Origin: a virus | Length of the DNA stretch: 31,477 nucleotides | Direction: 5' to 3' (one strand) | IMG/VR virus record: IMGVR_UViG_3300031951_000790 | Location: 1-31,477 of that record | Shown: in pieces, positions 6,866-13,601 of the stretch | Numbering within the stretch: position 1 is the first letter of the stretch | Layout of the letters: each line of letters begins with the position of its first letter | Notes under the pieces: model-generated | Seen by the model: the letters and a program-made list of their open reading frames with translations, nothing else | Database searches by the model: none | Told to the model about the DNA's origin: nothing | Translations under genes and position numbers: made by a program

Positions 6866-7108
6866 ATGAAAAAAGTATTTATTATTGCAATAGCTTGTTT
6901 AAGTTTAACCAGCTGCAAAAAAGAATGTAATTGCGGAACTATCACAAACGATGAAATAACTTTTGACAATAACGGTAATGCTTGTTATTCTTTAACAGTT
7001 AGAAATCAATGTTCGGGTAATTTAAAGACTTGGTGTTTTAACCAATCAGCATGGTTTAACGCAAATGTAGGAGAAAATTTTTGTGTTACGAATGTAGATA
7101 GTTGGTAA
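6866..7108 (+). CDS. Small Cys-rich lipoprotein, candidate superinfection-exclusion factor
   Basis: The 80-residue protein starts with a signal peptide (KKVFIIAIACLSLTSC) whose lipobox LTSC puts the lipid on Cys17. The mature part carries six or so Cys residues (CKKECNCG, CYSL, QCSG, WCFN, FCVT), likely disulfide-bonded in the periplasm or at the outer membrane. Phages often encode such lipoproteins to block the receptor or DNA entry of a second phage (T5 Llp, TP-J34 Ltp). It is the last gene of the P1 cluster, in the early region, which fits that idea. The lipoprotein call is firm; exclusion is inference. Confidence 0.8.
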   Translation: MKKVFIIAIACLSLTSCKKECNCGTITNDEITFDNNGNACYSLTVRNQCSGNLKTWCFNQSAWFNANVGENFCVTNVDSW

Positions 7109-7131
7109 TTAAAAAATTATTTGTATATTTG
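7102..7131 (+). promoter_or_regulatory. Promoter P2 for the replication block
   Basis: TTG at 7102-7104, 19-nt spacer, TATATTTG at 7124-7131. This is an exact match to the Bacteroidota -33/-7 consensus, with a transcript start expected near 7138. The -33 box overlaps the lipoprotein stop codon. Confidence 0.82.
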
Positions 7132-7139
7132 CCTATCTG

Positions 7140-7243
7140 AAATAACAACCACATGAATCAGAAGACTTTTTTACTAACCCCTGAACACTTGATGCCTCGT
7201 GGTTGTGGCTATTGTTTCGGGGGTTATTTAATAAATAACAACC
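7140..7243 (+). promoter_or_regulatory. Structured 5' leader with competing hairpins
   Basis: Hairpin 1 pairs 7175-7185 (TAACCCCTGAA) with 7216-7226 (TTCGGGGGTTA), 11 bp with one G-U, and has a small inner stem (GCC 7194-7196 / GGC 7207-7209). Hairpin 2 pairs 7223-7229 (GTTATTT) with 7233-7239 (AAATAAC) around AAT, and would hide the A-rich leader just before the ATG at 7244. The two share 7223-7226 and cannot form together. The motif AATAACAACC occurs before both the leader ORF start (7141-7150) and the main start (7234-7243). Confidence 0.6.
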
Positions 7244-7290
7244 ATGAATTCATACGACCTAAGCCGAAAATGGTTCGACTGGACTTTTGA
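7153..7290 (+). CDS. Possible leader ORF (45 aa) overlapping the replication initiator
   Basis: The ATG is preceded by the same AATAACAACC sequence as the downstream gene. The product would begin MNQKTFLLTPEHLMPRGCGY and it runs through hairpin 1 into the first 47 bases of the next gene in another frame. Ribosomes translating it would open hairpin 1. It may act as a leader peptide or be a chance ORF. Confidence 0.35.
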   Translation: MNQKTFLLTPEHLMPRGCGYCFGGYLINNNHEFIRPKPKMVRLDF

Positions 7291-7855
7291 GAATCCAGAG
7301 CGAATAAACCCAAACCACACAGCACTTTATTTTTTTATTATTGAACACTGCAATCGATTAGGTTGGAAGGAAAAATTTGGTTTACCTACTACAATGGCAA
7401 AAGAAGCTATTGGTATTCGTAGTTATAATACTTACATAAATACTTTGAATGATTTAGTTCAATTTGGTTTTGTTAAGCTGATTGAAAAAAGTAAAAATCA
7501 GTATTCAAGTAATATAGTTGCTCTATCAAATTTTGATAAAGCACATGATAAAGCACTTGATAAAGCATTGATAAAGCACGGAACAAAGCAACGTGAAAGC
7601 ACTGATAGTATAAATAAACAAGAAACAAAAGAACAAATATATATACCTGAATTTACTGAATTTCTACAATTTGCAATCGAACAAATTTCAAACATAGACA
7701 AAGACGAAGTTAAATTGAAGTACGAAAGTTGGAAAGTAAACAATTGGAAAGACGGAAACAACAAACAAATTAAAAACTGGAAAACAAAGCTATTAAACAC
7801 ACTTCCGTATATTAGCAAAATTGAAGTTAAACAACCAAGACAAATATTTGATTAA
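7244..7855 (+). CDS. Replication initiator protein, winged-helix (DnaD/O-like)
   Basis: The 203-residue protein has an N-terminal winged-helix-like domain (RKWFDWTFENPERINPNH, then LGWKEKFGLPTTMAKEAIGI and NTLNDLVQFGFVKLIEKS), typical of phage initiators that recognise the origin. Residues about 98-125 are a low-complexity linker containing DKA repeats, and a C-terminal domain of about 65 residues (KLKYESWKVNNWKD) may recruit the helicase. The helicase-like gene follows at once. Iterons at 7535-7590 lie within the linker, as in the lambda O gene. The N-terminal domain and context make the role probable. Confidence 0.72.
   Translation: MNSYDLSRKWFDWTFENPERINPNHTALYFFIIEHCNRLGWKEKFGLPTTMAKEAIGIRSYNTYINTLNDLVQFGFVKLIEKSKNQYSSNIVALSNFDKAHDKALDKALIKHGTKQRESTDSINKQETKEQIYIPEFTEFLQFAIEQISNIDKDEVKLKYESWKVNNWKDGNNKQIKNWKTKLLNTLPYISKIEVKQPRQIFD
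7535..7590 (+). repeat. Iterons inside the initiator gene, candidate replication origin
   Basis: GATAAAGCA occurs at 7535-7543, 7547-7555, 7559-7567 and 7570-7578, with a variant GAACAAAGCA at 7581-7590. Start-to-start spacing is 12, 12, 11 and 11, about one helical turn. The 11-nt steps break the codon frame, so the repeat is kept at DNA level. An A/T-rich tract follows at about 7610-7650 and could be the unwinding element. Confidence 0.75.
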
Positions 7856-7856
7856 G

Positions 7857-8945
7857 ATGTATAAAAGATTAAGCGACTTACAAGGACAACTAAACGATAT
7901 TCGTAACCTTAAAAATGTTCGAGGTAAATCAATCGGTTGGACTTTTGACCAAATACCGTACACGGTAAAAGAAGGGTGTACAACTTACATAGGCGCAGCA
8001 CCCGCAAGTGGTAAAACTGAAATATGGTTCGAGTTTCTAATTAATTTAAGTTGCATACACGGTTGGAAACACGTAATATTTTCACCTGAAACGGGTAACG
8101 CTGCCGAAATATACGCTGAATTATGTTATAAATATATTGGTAAACCGTACACAATAGGCGATAATTCAATGACACAAGGCGAACAAGTAGCTGCTGAAAT
8201 GTTTATCAACGACCATTTTATAGTAATAGACCCTATCGACGAAGATTTGACGTTAGAAAAGTTTTATAAATTAGTAGATGAAATTGAACGCACACAAGAA
8301 ATAACAATACAAACTACTACTATCGACCCGTGGAACGAACTAACTGAAGAGTTTAAACACGAAGATTTAGGACGCGAAGATAAATATTTGAGTAGAATTT
8401 TAGGACTTGCACGTAAAAACGCACGAAAGACGAAGCGACACAACTGTATTATTAATCATGTACGTGACCAACCTTTAACACACGGTAAAACACACGAAGG
8501 TGTTGAAATAAGTTATTACCCTATTCCGAGCGCTCGTGATTTTGCTGGAGGTCAAGTATGGTTTAGAAAAGGGTTAACGGTTTTAATTCCGTGGCGACCA
8601 CCAACGGGTTTAATTTTGAACGATGGTAGTATAGCACAAGAAAACGAAGTGCATTTAAAAGTGGCTAAAAGCAAGCCTAAAGGCGTTTCAAAAAACGGAA
8701 CGTACAAACTATTTTTAGACGTAGAAAAATATCAATACTACATTAAAGATTTTGCTGATAATAAAATATACGCTAATCGAAGTAAACACGAACCTAAACC
8801 AATTTCAAATAGTTTTCCTACTTCAAAACCTGAAATAGTAAATGGAAAAGAATTAATTTCGTTTAGTGAAAGAATGAAGCAAGGAGCTTTTAAAGAATTA
8901 GAACCAAGAATAAATAAAGACGGAAACCCCGAAATGCCATTTTAA
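7857..8945 (+). CDS. DnaB/RecA-like replicative ATPase
   Basis: I take the ATG at 7857, one base past the initiator stop, over an upstream TTG at 7821 that would overlap the initiator gene; this gives 362 residues. A P-loop lies at 45-54 (IGAAPASGKT) and a Walker B-like TTIDPW at about 153-158. A sensor-like segment (HNCIINHVRDQ) follows. This is the RecA-type core of DnaB-family helicases without the usual N-terminal domain. It probably unwinds DNA at the iteron origin together with the initiator. A RepA-like or packaging-unrelated ATPase role is the alternative. Confidence 0.78.
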   Translation: MYKRLSDLQGQLNDIRNLKNVRGKSIGWTFDQIPYTVKEGCTTYIGAAPASGKTEIWFEFLINLSCIHGWKHVIFSPETGNAAEIYAELCYKYIGKPYTIGDNSMTQGEQVAAEMFINDHFIVIDPIDEDLTLEKFYKLVDEIERTQEITIQTTTIDPWNELTEEFKHEDLGREDKYLSRILGLARKNARKTKRHNCIINHVRDQPLTHGKTHEGVEISYYPIPSARDFAGGQVWFRKGLTVLIPWRPPTGLILNDGSIAQENEVHLKVAKSKPKGVSKNGTYKLFLDVEKYQYYIKDFADNKIYANRSKHEPKPISNSFPTSKPEIVNGKELISFSERMKQGAFKELEPRINKDGNPEMPF

Positions 8946-8955
8946 AAATAAAGTT

Positions 8956-9237
8956 ATGTTAGAATATATAAAAAGAAAAACGGGTTTATGGACTGTTTAT
9001 TTAAAGATTCAAAATTCTTTAGATAACATCAAAGAAAAACACGGACACAGAAAAGATTTAATTGATTCAATGGAAAAGAGTTTAACCGAAGTAGGTGAAG
9101 CGGCGTTATACTTTGAACACGTAGATAAACTACTTCAGGCAAGTGACAAAAAACAATTTCAAATGGAAATAGAAATAATGCAGTTAAAGCAAAAGATTAG
9201 ACACTTAGAACAAATTAATAAAACAATTGAGATATGA
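8956..9237 (+). CDS. Coiled-coil protein in the replication operon
   Basis: The 93-residue protein starts MLEYIKRKTGLW and becomes strongly helical, with a heptad-like C-terminal half (MEIEIMQLKQKIRHLEQINK). It overlaps the ninG start by 4 bases (ATGA) and follows the helicase gene by 10. It could be a helicase loader or partner, but no family feature supports that. Confidence 0.6.
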   Translation: MLEYIKRKTGLWTVYLKIQNSLDNIKEKHGHRKDLIDSMEKSLTEVGEAALYFEHVDKLLQASDKKQFQMEIEIMQLKQKIRHLEQINKTIEI

Positions 9238-9764
9238 AAACACGAAAATGTAAGTATTGTAAATCCGTCTTTTCACCTATTACAACCTTACAAAAGAATT
9301 GTTTTGAGCCTAATTGTGTATCTGAATGGATAAACGAAGTAAAGGAAAAGAATTGGAAAAGTAAAAAGGCGAAGTTAAAAATGGACTTAATGACTATTCA
9401 GGACTACGTTAAATTAGCTCAACAAGTATTCAATAAGTTTATTCGATTAAGGGATTCCGGGAACGTTTGTATATCGTGCCAAAAGAAGCCATTAAAAACC
9501 AATGCTGGACATTTCTATAACGCTAACAATCATTGGAGCGTACGATTTGACGAAAGGAATGTACATCTTCAATGCGAACACTGTAACACGTATCTTTCAG
9601 GTAACTTAATTTACTACCGTGAAAACCTACTTAGGAAAATAGGAATAGAAGAATTTGAGAATTTAAGTGTAGAAGCTACAAAAACACGAAAATTTACAGT
9701 CCAAGAACTAAAAGAAATAATAACAACCTACAAGAAAAAGACAAAAGAACATGAAACACAATAG
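9234..9764 (+). CDS. ninG: NinG-family recombination endonuclease
   Basis: The 176-residue protein matches the phage NinG/Rap pattern. There is an N-terminal zinc knuckle (CKYC at 6-9, with another pair at 23 and 28), then CISCQKKP (79-82), AGHFY with His93, and NVHLQCEHCN (His111, Cys114, Cys117). Lambda NinG (Rap) is a structure-specific nuclease that resolves recombination intermediates. Here it lies within the replication block and overlaps the next gene by 14 bases. Zn-binding residues all look intact. Confidence 0.88.
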   Translation: MKTRKCKYCKSVFSPITTLQKNCFEPNCVSEWINEVKEKNWKSKKAKLKMDLMTIQDYVKLAQQVFNKFIRLRDSGNVCISCQKKPLKTNAGHFYNANNHWSVRFDERNVHLQCEHCNTYLSGNLIYYRENLLRKIGIEEFENLSVEATKTRKFTVQELKEIITTYKKKTKEHETQ

Positions 9765-10098
9765 CGATTTTAGATACGATTTAGAAATAGGATTAACTTT
9801 TGAAACAAAATTATACGAACTACTTGGTAAAAAAATAGAAGTAAAAAGAGATTTTAAATGTTTAGAAACTGGAAATATATTTGTTGAATATCGTAGTAGA
9901 TGTAATCCTTCAGGAATAGCAACAAGCGAAGCTGATTATTATTGTTATTGGTTAAGTGATTACCATTTTATAATGATTGAAAAAGACGAATTAAAAAAAC
10001 TTTGTAGAAAATATTTAAATTCAAATAGGGATGTTTTAGGGGGTGATTCCAACACCAGTAAAGGGATTCTTCTACCGTTAACTGATTTTTATAAGTAA
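9751..10098 (+). CDS. Probable PD-(D/E)XK-type nuclease-like protein
   Basis: The 115-residue protein carries FETKLYELLG, KIEVKRDFK and NIFVEYRSR (an E-x-K strand followed by a conserved Glu), then GIATSEADYY and a final GGDSNTSKG. The spacing is compatible with a small restriction-endonuclease-like fold, such as those used by phages to cut junctions or host DNA. Overlap with ninG by 14 bases suggests a shared recombination role. The catalytic assignment is from motif reading only. Confidence 0.55.
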   Translation: MKHNSDFRYDLEIGLTFETKLYELLGKKIEVKRDFKCLETGNIFVEYRSRCNPSGIATSEADYYCYWLSDYHFIMIEKDELKKLCRKYLNSNRDVLGGDSNTSKGILLPLTDFYK

Positions 10099-10124
10099 TA
10101 TTAAAATGTTAAAAAATGTTAAAA
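10097..10124 (+). promoter_or_regulatory. Tandem AATGTTAAAA repeats upstream of P3
   Basis: Two exact 10-bp copies stand at 10105-10114 and 10115-10124, with an imperfect overlapping one (AATATTAAAA) at 10097-10106. They end 12 bases before the -33 element of P3, on a 10-bp helical period, as expected for an activator or UP-like site. Confidence 0.5.
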
Positions 10125-10136
10125 GTATGATTTATG

Positions 10137-10167
10137 TTTGCAGGTTTCAAAAACATCCGTATCTTTG
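10137..10167 (+). promoter_or_regulatory. Promoter P3
   Basis: TTTG at 10137-10140, 19-nt spacer, TATCTTTG at 10160-10167: exact Bacteroidota consensus. The expected start near 10174 leaves a leader of about 33 nt before the ATG at 10207. Confidence 0.82.
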
Positions 10168-10206
10168 TAAGGTCAATAAGGCACAAAACAAAAAGAAATA
10201 AACATT

Positions 10207-10488
10207 ATGAAAACAATTAACGAACAAAAAACAAAAGCTATCTTTTCACAAGAAGTTAAATTAAATTTTACTAATGAATTAAGATTATTTATTGGTTGGG
10301 AATCTGAATCAGAATATGAATTGTCTTTATATTATAATAATAAAAAATATAAAGCTATTACAAGTGAGGTAGAACGAGTTAATTATTTACTTGAAAACAA
10401 TAACAATTTATCCAATAAAATTGCTATGTCATTAGTTGAGCAAGTTCAATTAAACAATGTATTGGAAATATCAAACATTATTTTTTAA
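10207..10488 (+). CDS. Early hypothetical protein (93 aa)
   Basis: First gene after P3. The product is rich in Asn, Glu and Lys (MKTINEQKTKAIFSQEV), with aromatic beta-like stretches (LRLFIGWESESEYELSLYY) and a helical end. Its base composition is more A/T-rich than its neighbours. There are no membrane segments or recognised motifs. Confidence 0.6.
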   Translation: MKTINEQKTKAIFSQEVKLNFTNELRLFIGWESESEYELSLYYNNKKYKAITSEVERVNYLLENNNNLSNKIAMSLVEQVQLNNVLEISNIIF

Positions 10489-10510
10489 TTTCTATAATTA
10501 TTAATCAAAA

Positions 10511-10648
10511 ATGAGAGGAGGTAAAAGAGAAAATTCAGGTAGAAAAAAAGGTGAGCCAACTACTACAATCAGTATAAGAATTCCTTTAAAGTATGAAAAG
10601 GATTTTAAAATTAAATTAATTGAACTTAAAAACTTATATAAGATATGA
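10511..10648 (+). CDS. Small ribbon-helix-helix-like DNA-binding protein
   Basis: The 45-residue protein begins MRGGKRENSGRKKGEP, an AT-hook-like basic start, followed by TTTISIRIPLKYEKDF, the beta strand and first helix of an Arc/MetJ-type fold. It probably works as a dimeric transcription factor and may control the early promoters. It ends in ATGA overlap with the next gene. The family signature is short but characteristic. Confidence 0.62.
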   Translation: MRGGKRENSGRKKGEPTTTISIRIPLKYEKDFKIKLIELKNLYKI

Positions 10649-11004
10649 TAACAAGTTTTGAAGAATATACGCACGAATTAAGTGTTGAAGAAAAAGAAAT
10701 TTTGCAGCTGGTAATTCACGGGTTTAGAGGTTACAAAAAGACGAATCCTATAAAAGCTGAATTAATAGTAAAAAGAATGAATGTGTTTTTAGAAAATAAC
10801 GGATACAAAATAAGATTAACACAACCGAGATTAAGAAAGTTAGTTAACTATATTCGTTCAAATGGTTTATTACCGTTAATTGCAACGTCTAACGGGTACT
10901 TTACTACTGATTGTAAACTTACTATTCAGGAACAAATTATAAGCCTTCAGGAACGCGCTAATTCAATCGAAAATGCGGTACAAGGATTAAAGAAATTTCT
11001 ATAA
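10645..11004 (+). CDS. Winged-helix-like early protein (119 aa)
   Basis: The protein is helical with a basic centre (ELIVKRMNVFLENNGYKIRLTQ), then PRLRKLVNYIRSNGLLP and ATSNGYF, which reads like the recognition helix and wing of a winged-helix domain. A helix with LQERANSIENAVQGL closes it. Similar proteins occur next to phage recombination genes. A regulatory or replication accessory role is a guess. Confidence 0.55.
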   Translation: MITSFEEYTHELSVEEKEILQLVIHGFRGYKKTNPIKAELIVKRMNVFLENNGYKIRLTQPRLRKLVNYIRSNGLLPLIATSNGYFTTDCKLTIQEQIISLQERANSIENAVQGLKKFL

Positions 11005-11022
11005 TATTTTTTTTAATTATAG

Positions 11023-11049
11023 TTATATTAAAATTTATTATTATATTTG
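11023..11049 (+). promoter_or_regulatory. Promoter P4 of the recombination operon
   Basis: The -7 box TATATTTG lies at 11042-11049. The -33 position (11020-11022) reads TAG rather than TTG. The spacer repeats the P1/P5 pattern beginning TTATATTAAA at 11023. It drives erf from 11070. Confidence 0.7.
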
Positions 11050-11069
11050 CAAACACAAAACAAAACAAT

Positions 11070-11582
11070 ATGAAACATTTATTAAAATCGTTGGCTTCGT
11101 TCCAACAAGAAGTGAAAGTAATTCACAAGGGTACACAAGGCTACGGGTATTCGTACGCTGATTTACCTAAAATTTTCGAAGAAATTAATCCATTGTTACA
11201 AAAACACGGATTAGGATTTACGCAACTAATTAACTCACAAGACGGGTTAAACTATTTAAAGACTATTTTATTTCACGTAGAAAGCGGTGAAAGTATTGAT
11301 TCTTTAACTTTGATTCCTTACGTACAATTAAAAGGAATGAATGACTTTCAAAGTTTCGGTTCGGGTGTTACGTATTTTCGTAGGTACTGTTTGAGTACGA
11401 TTTTAGGTATTGTAACGGACAAAGACACGGACGCTTCAGGAGAGCAAGAAAAGCCTAAAAAAGAAACGTTAGACAACAAAAGATTTTTAGAAGCACTAAA
11501 AGCGGTTAACGAGGGTAAAATTACTTTTGATAAAATTAAAGAAAAGTTTGATTTAACACCAGAACAATTGAAAGCGCTATGA
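11070..11582 (+). CDS. erf: ERF-family single-strand annealing protein
   Basis: The 170-residue protein has the ERF features YSYADLPKIFEEINPLL and HGLGFTQ near the start, then FGSGVTYFRRYCLSTILGI at about residues 95-113, the family hallmark, followed by a charged tail. ERF proteins form rings on ssDNA and anneal complementary strands in phage recombination and genome circularisation. The stop overlaps the exonuclease start as ATGA, the usual pairing of a two-part recombinase. Confidence 0.88.
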   Translation: MKHLLKSLASFQQEVKVIHKGTQGYGYSYADLPKIFEEINPLLQKHGLGFTQLINSQDGLNYLKTILFHVESGESIDSLTLIPYVQLKGMNDFQSFGSGVTYFRRYCLSTILGIVTDKDTDASGEQEKPKKETLDNKRFLEALKAVNEGKITFDKIKEKFDLTPEQLKAL

Positions 11583-12253
11583 AAATACGATGTTCACAAA
11601 TAGGTAAAATTATGACAAACCCCCGCACCAAGGGGGAGCGTCTTTCTCAAACTACTAAAACGTATTTACTTGAATTAGCGGTCGAAGAAAAATACGGAAT
11701 ACATAAAGAATTTTGGTCAAGGTATACGGACAAAGGAAACGAAGTAGAAGCTGAAGCAATAGCGCTTGTTAACGATGTTTTAGACGTAGGATTTATTTAC
11801 AAGAATGAAGAACGTTTAGAAAACGATTATCTAACTGGAGTTCCCGATGTAAACACGGACGTATTAATAGACGTTAAAAGTAGTTGGGATGCTTTTACAT
11901 TCTTTGAAAAGGTAATTGAAGAAGAAGTAAAAAACAAAGATTACTATTACCAGCTTCAGGGTTATATGTATTTGACCGGGAAAGACGAAGCGTTATTATG
12001 TTATTGTTTAATTGATACACCTTTACAAATTGTTAGAGACGAAATAAGAAGAGAACATTGGCGAAGAAACGAAATAGACGAAAACGACGAAATAATAGAC
12101 TTTGTAGAAGCCAAACATACTTTCATGCACATACCTAAGGAAAAGCGCGTTAAAACGCACGTAATAAAGCGAGATGAGAAAGTAATAGAAGCTATCAAAA
12201 TACGAATTGAAGAATGTAGAGAATATTATAACAACTTAATTCAAGTGATATGA
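11579..12253 (+). CDS. YqaJ/lambda-exonuclease-like recombinase nuclease
   Basis: The 224-residue PD-(D/E)XK exonuclease shows the expected order. The N-terminal CSQIGKIMTNPR is followed by the GNEVEAEAI helix near 53-61, GVPDV (Asp90), LIDVKSSW (Asp98 and Lys100) and YYYQLQGYMYL near 122-131. It should degrade one strand from dsDNA ends to give the substrate for the ERF protein encoded just upstream. All catalytic positions look intact. Confidence 0.87.
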   Translation: MKIRCSQIGKIMTNPRTKGERLSQTTKTYLLELAVEEKYGIHKEFWSRYTDKGNEVEAEAIALVNDVLDVGFIYKNEERLENDYLTGVPDVNTDVLIDVKSSWDAFTFFEKVIEEEVKNKDYYYQLQGYMYLTGKDEALLCYCLIDTPLQIVRDEIRREHWRRNEIDENDEIIDFVEAKHTFMHIPKEKRVKTHVIKRDEKVIEAIKIRIEECREYYNNLIQVI

Positions 12254-12486
12254 AAAAGAAATTTGATGTTGACAAATGGTTTGACCCAAGTAAAGAATTA
12301 AAAAAAGCAAGTGAATTAGTTAGGTTTTTTCGTATGGATATAAACTTAGATACAGAAACTTCTAAAAAATGTGCTTTAAAAATTGCTGATGAAATAATTA
12401 AACAAAGTTGGGACTACCGAGAAATTGATTTAGGAGCAAATTATGATTATTGGACTAAAGTAAAACACGAAATAGAAAAGCTATGA
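12250..12486 (+). CDS. Hypothetical protein of the recombination operon (78 aa)
   Basis: ATGA overlap with the exonuclease and with the next gene shows it is an operon member. The sequence is charged and helical (DVDKWFDPSKELKKASELV, then CALKIADEIIKQSWDY). No domain is recognised. Confidence 0.6.
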   Translation: MKKKFDVDKWFDPSKELKKASELVRFFRMDINLDTETSKKCALKIADEIIKQSWDYREIDLGANYDYWTKVKHEIEKL

Positions 12487-12638
12487 ATCCTGAAGTTAAC
12501 CAAGAGATACAAGAATTAAAAAAACAAATAAAAGAATTAAAGCAATTAGTAGATGCACTAATAGCGGTAACAGATGAAGGCGGTACTGTAAACGCTGATT
12601 CTTTAGTAATTAAAATGTTAAAACTTAAATTAAAATAA
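12483..12638 (+). CDS. Small coiled-coil protein (51 aa)
   Basis: Starts by ATGA overlap. EIQELKKQIKELKQLVDAL forms a clear short coiled coil, followed by VTDEGGTVNADSL and a Lys-rich end. It ends 2 bases before the next ATG. Function unknown. Confidence 0.55.
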   Translation: MNPEVNQEIQELKKQIKELKQLVDALIAVTDEGGTVNADSLVIKMLKLKLK

Positions 12639-12640
12639 AA

Positions 12641-12874
12641 ATGGAAAAGAGAGACAACAGCGGAGCGTTATTTACAAACGACAAAAAGACGAAAGAAACG
12701 CACCCGGATTTAAACGGTAAAATTACAATCTTAGGGCGTGAATTTTATCTAAGCGCATGGAAAAAACAAACAAGTCAAGGTAAAGGATATTTAAGTTTGT
12801 CAATTAAACCGGTAGACGATGAAAACACGAAGCCACAAAGCAACGATATTTCAGACTTTTTAAACAGTTTTTAA
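12641..12874 (+). CDS. DUF736-like small protein, possible ssDNA-associated
   Basis: The 77-residue protein opens RDNSGALFTNDKKTKETHPD and continues with GREFYLSAWKKQTSQGKGYLSLSIKP, a compact beta pattern resembling DUF736-type proteins. The C-terminus DISDFLNSF is acidic with a terminal Phe, reminiscent of the SSB tail that recruits partners. It sits in the recombination operon between the exonuclease pair and the HTH gene. A role around ssDNA is plausible but unproven. Confidence 0.58.
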   Translation: MEKRDNSGALFTNDKKTKETHPDLNGKITILGREFYLSAWKKQTSQGKGYLSLSIKPVDDENTKPQSNDISDFLNSF

Positions 12875-12877
12875 GCC

Positions 12878-13084
12878 ATGAAAGAAGAAAAGATAATAGC
12901 TAACATAAATAATGTAACACGAACGTTAATTTGGCGGTATATTCAAAGCAAAGGAATAACTTTAAACAAGTTTTGTTTAGATGCTAAATTACACCAGTCA
13001 AACATACACACGTTTTTAAAAGGTAAAACAGTTAGCACGGCCACAATTGAAAGAATTGGCAAATATTTAGACGCTAATAAGTAA
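12878..13084 (+). CDS. Cro/C1-type HTH regulator
   Basis: The 68-residue single-domain HTH protein has IQSKGITLNKFCLDAKLHQSNIH covering the first helices and recognition helix, and FLKGKTVSTATIERIGKYL completing the XRE fold. No C-terminal dimer or peptidase domain is present, so it is Cro-like rather than a full CI repressor. It ends the operon, just before a strong terminator. The inverted repeats in the P1/P4/P5 spacers are possible targets. Confidence 0.78.
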   Translation: MKEEKIIANINNVTRTLIWRYIQSKGITLNKFCLDAKLHQSNIHTFLKGKTVSTATIERIGKYLDANK

Positions 13085-13104
13085 CGCCCAAAACCTAAAT
13101 GAAG

Positions 13105-13134
13105 TGCGGAACCTAAAAAATTCCGCATTTTTTT
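13105..13134 (+). terminator. Rho-independent terminator after the HTH gene
   Basis: A 7-bp stem TGCGGAA / TTCCGCA with loop CCTAAAAAA is followed by seven T. It ends the erf-to-HTH operon just before promoter P5. Confidence 0.9.
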
Positions 13135-13147
13135 ATTCAGATAGTAT

Positions 13148-13174
13148 TTATATTAAACTTTAATATTATATTTG
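13148..13174 (+). promoter_or_regulatory. Promoter P5
   Basis: TATATTTG at 13167-13174 is a full -7 box; the -33 region (13145-13147, TAT) is weak. The spacer starts with TTATATTAAA and holds a perfect 7-bp inverted repeat TATTAAA-c-TTTAATA, a likely operator. It is aligned with P1 and P4 at 22 of 27 positions. Confidence 0.7.
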
Positions 13175-13197
13175 TTGAAATAATTAATTAAACAGCT

Positions 13198-13566
13198 ATG
13201 AAAACACGAAACACAACAGTAAAAAACATTGAAGTAAGTAACGGAGTAGGGTATTTTGATATCGATTGTGGTAAAGGAAAAGAAATGCAGTTCGAATTTA
13301 GACATGACTGGATAATAAAAGAAGGTGAAGTTGACGGTGTAAACGTAAAAATAGGTAAATACGATTTCTACGCTGAAGATGGTGCGTTAATAAGTTCTAA
13401 ACACCTAAACAAAAGAAACACGAAGTTAATTTGTGAATACATTGAAAGCGTTTTATATGAACATCCTTACGATTATGAATACCAAGACATATGCGAAGAT
13501 GAAGAAGAAGAACGTTTATACTGGCAAGAATTAGCACGTGACGATAATTACTTTCTGAATATTTAA
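13198..13566 (+). CDS. Acidic early protein (122 aa)
   Basis: The first half is a beta-like domain (VSNGVGYFDIDCGKGKEM, EFRHDWIIKEGEVDG). The last third is very acidic (YDYEYQDICEDEEEERLYW). It is the first gene from P5. Strongly acidic early phage proteins sometimes mimic DNA to block restriction or repair enzymes, but no family is recognised and this is only a possibility. Confidence 0.6.
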   Translation: MKTRNTTVKNIEVSNGVGYFDIDCGKGKEMQFEFRHDWIIKEGEVDGVNVKIGKYDFYAEDGALISSKHLNKRNTKLICEYIESVLYEHPYDYEYQDICEDEEEERLYWQELARDDNYFLNI

Positions 13567-13601
13567 ACAGTACAAAAGCCAACTAATTTTGTTATATATG
13601 T

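Noticed and set aside
7153-7290. Leader ORF as a confident gene
   Set aside because: It overlaps the initiator in another frame and its length is near chance; kept only as a low-confidence feature linked to the leader RNA.
7535-7590. Short CRISPR-like array
   Set aside because: Repeats are 9 nt with 2-3 nt between them and lie in a coding sequence; iterons explain them better.
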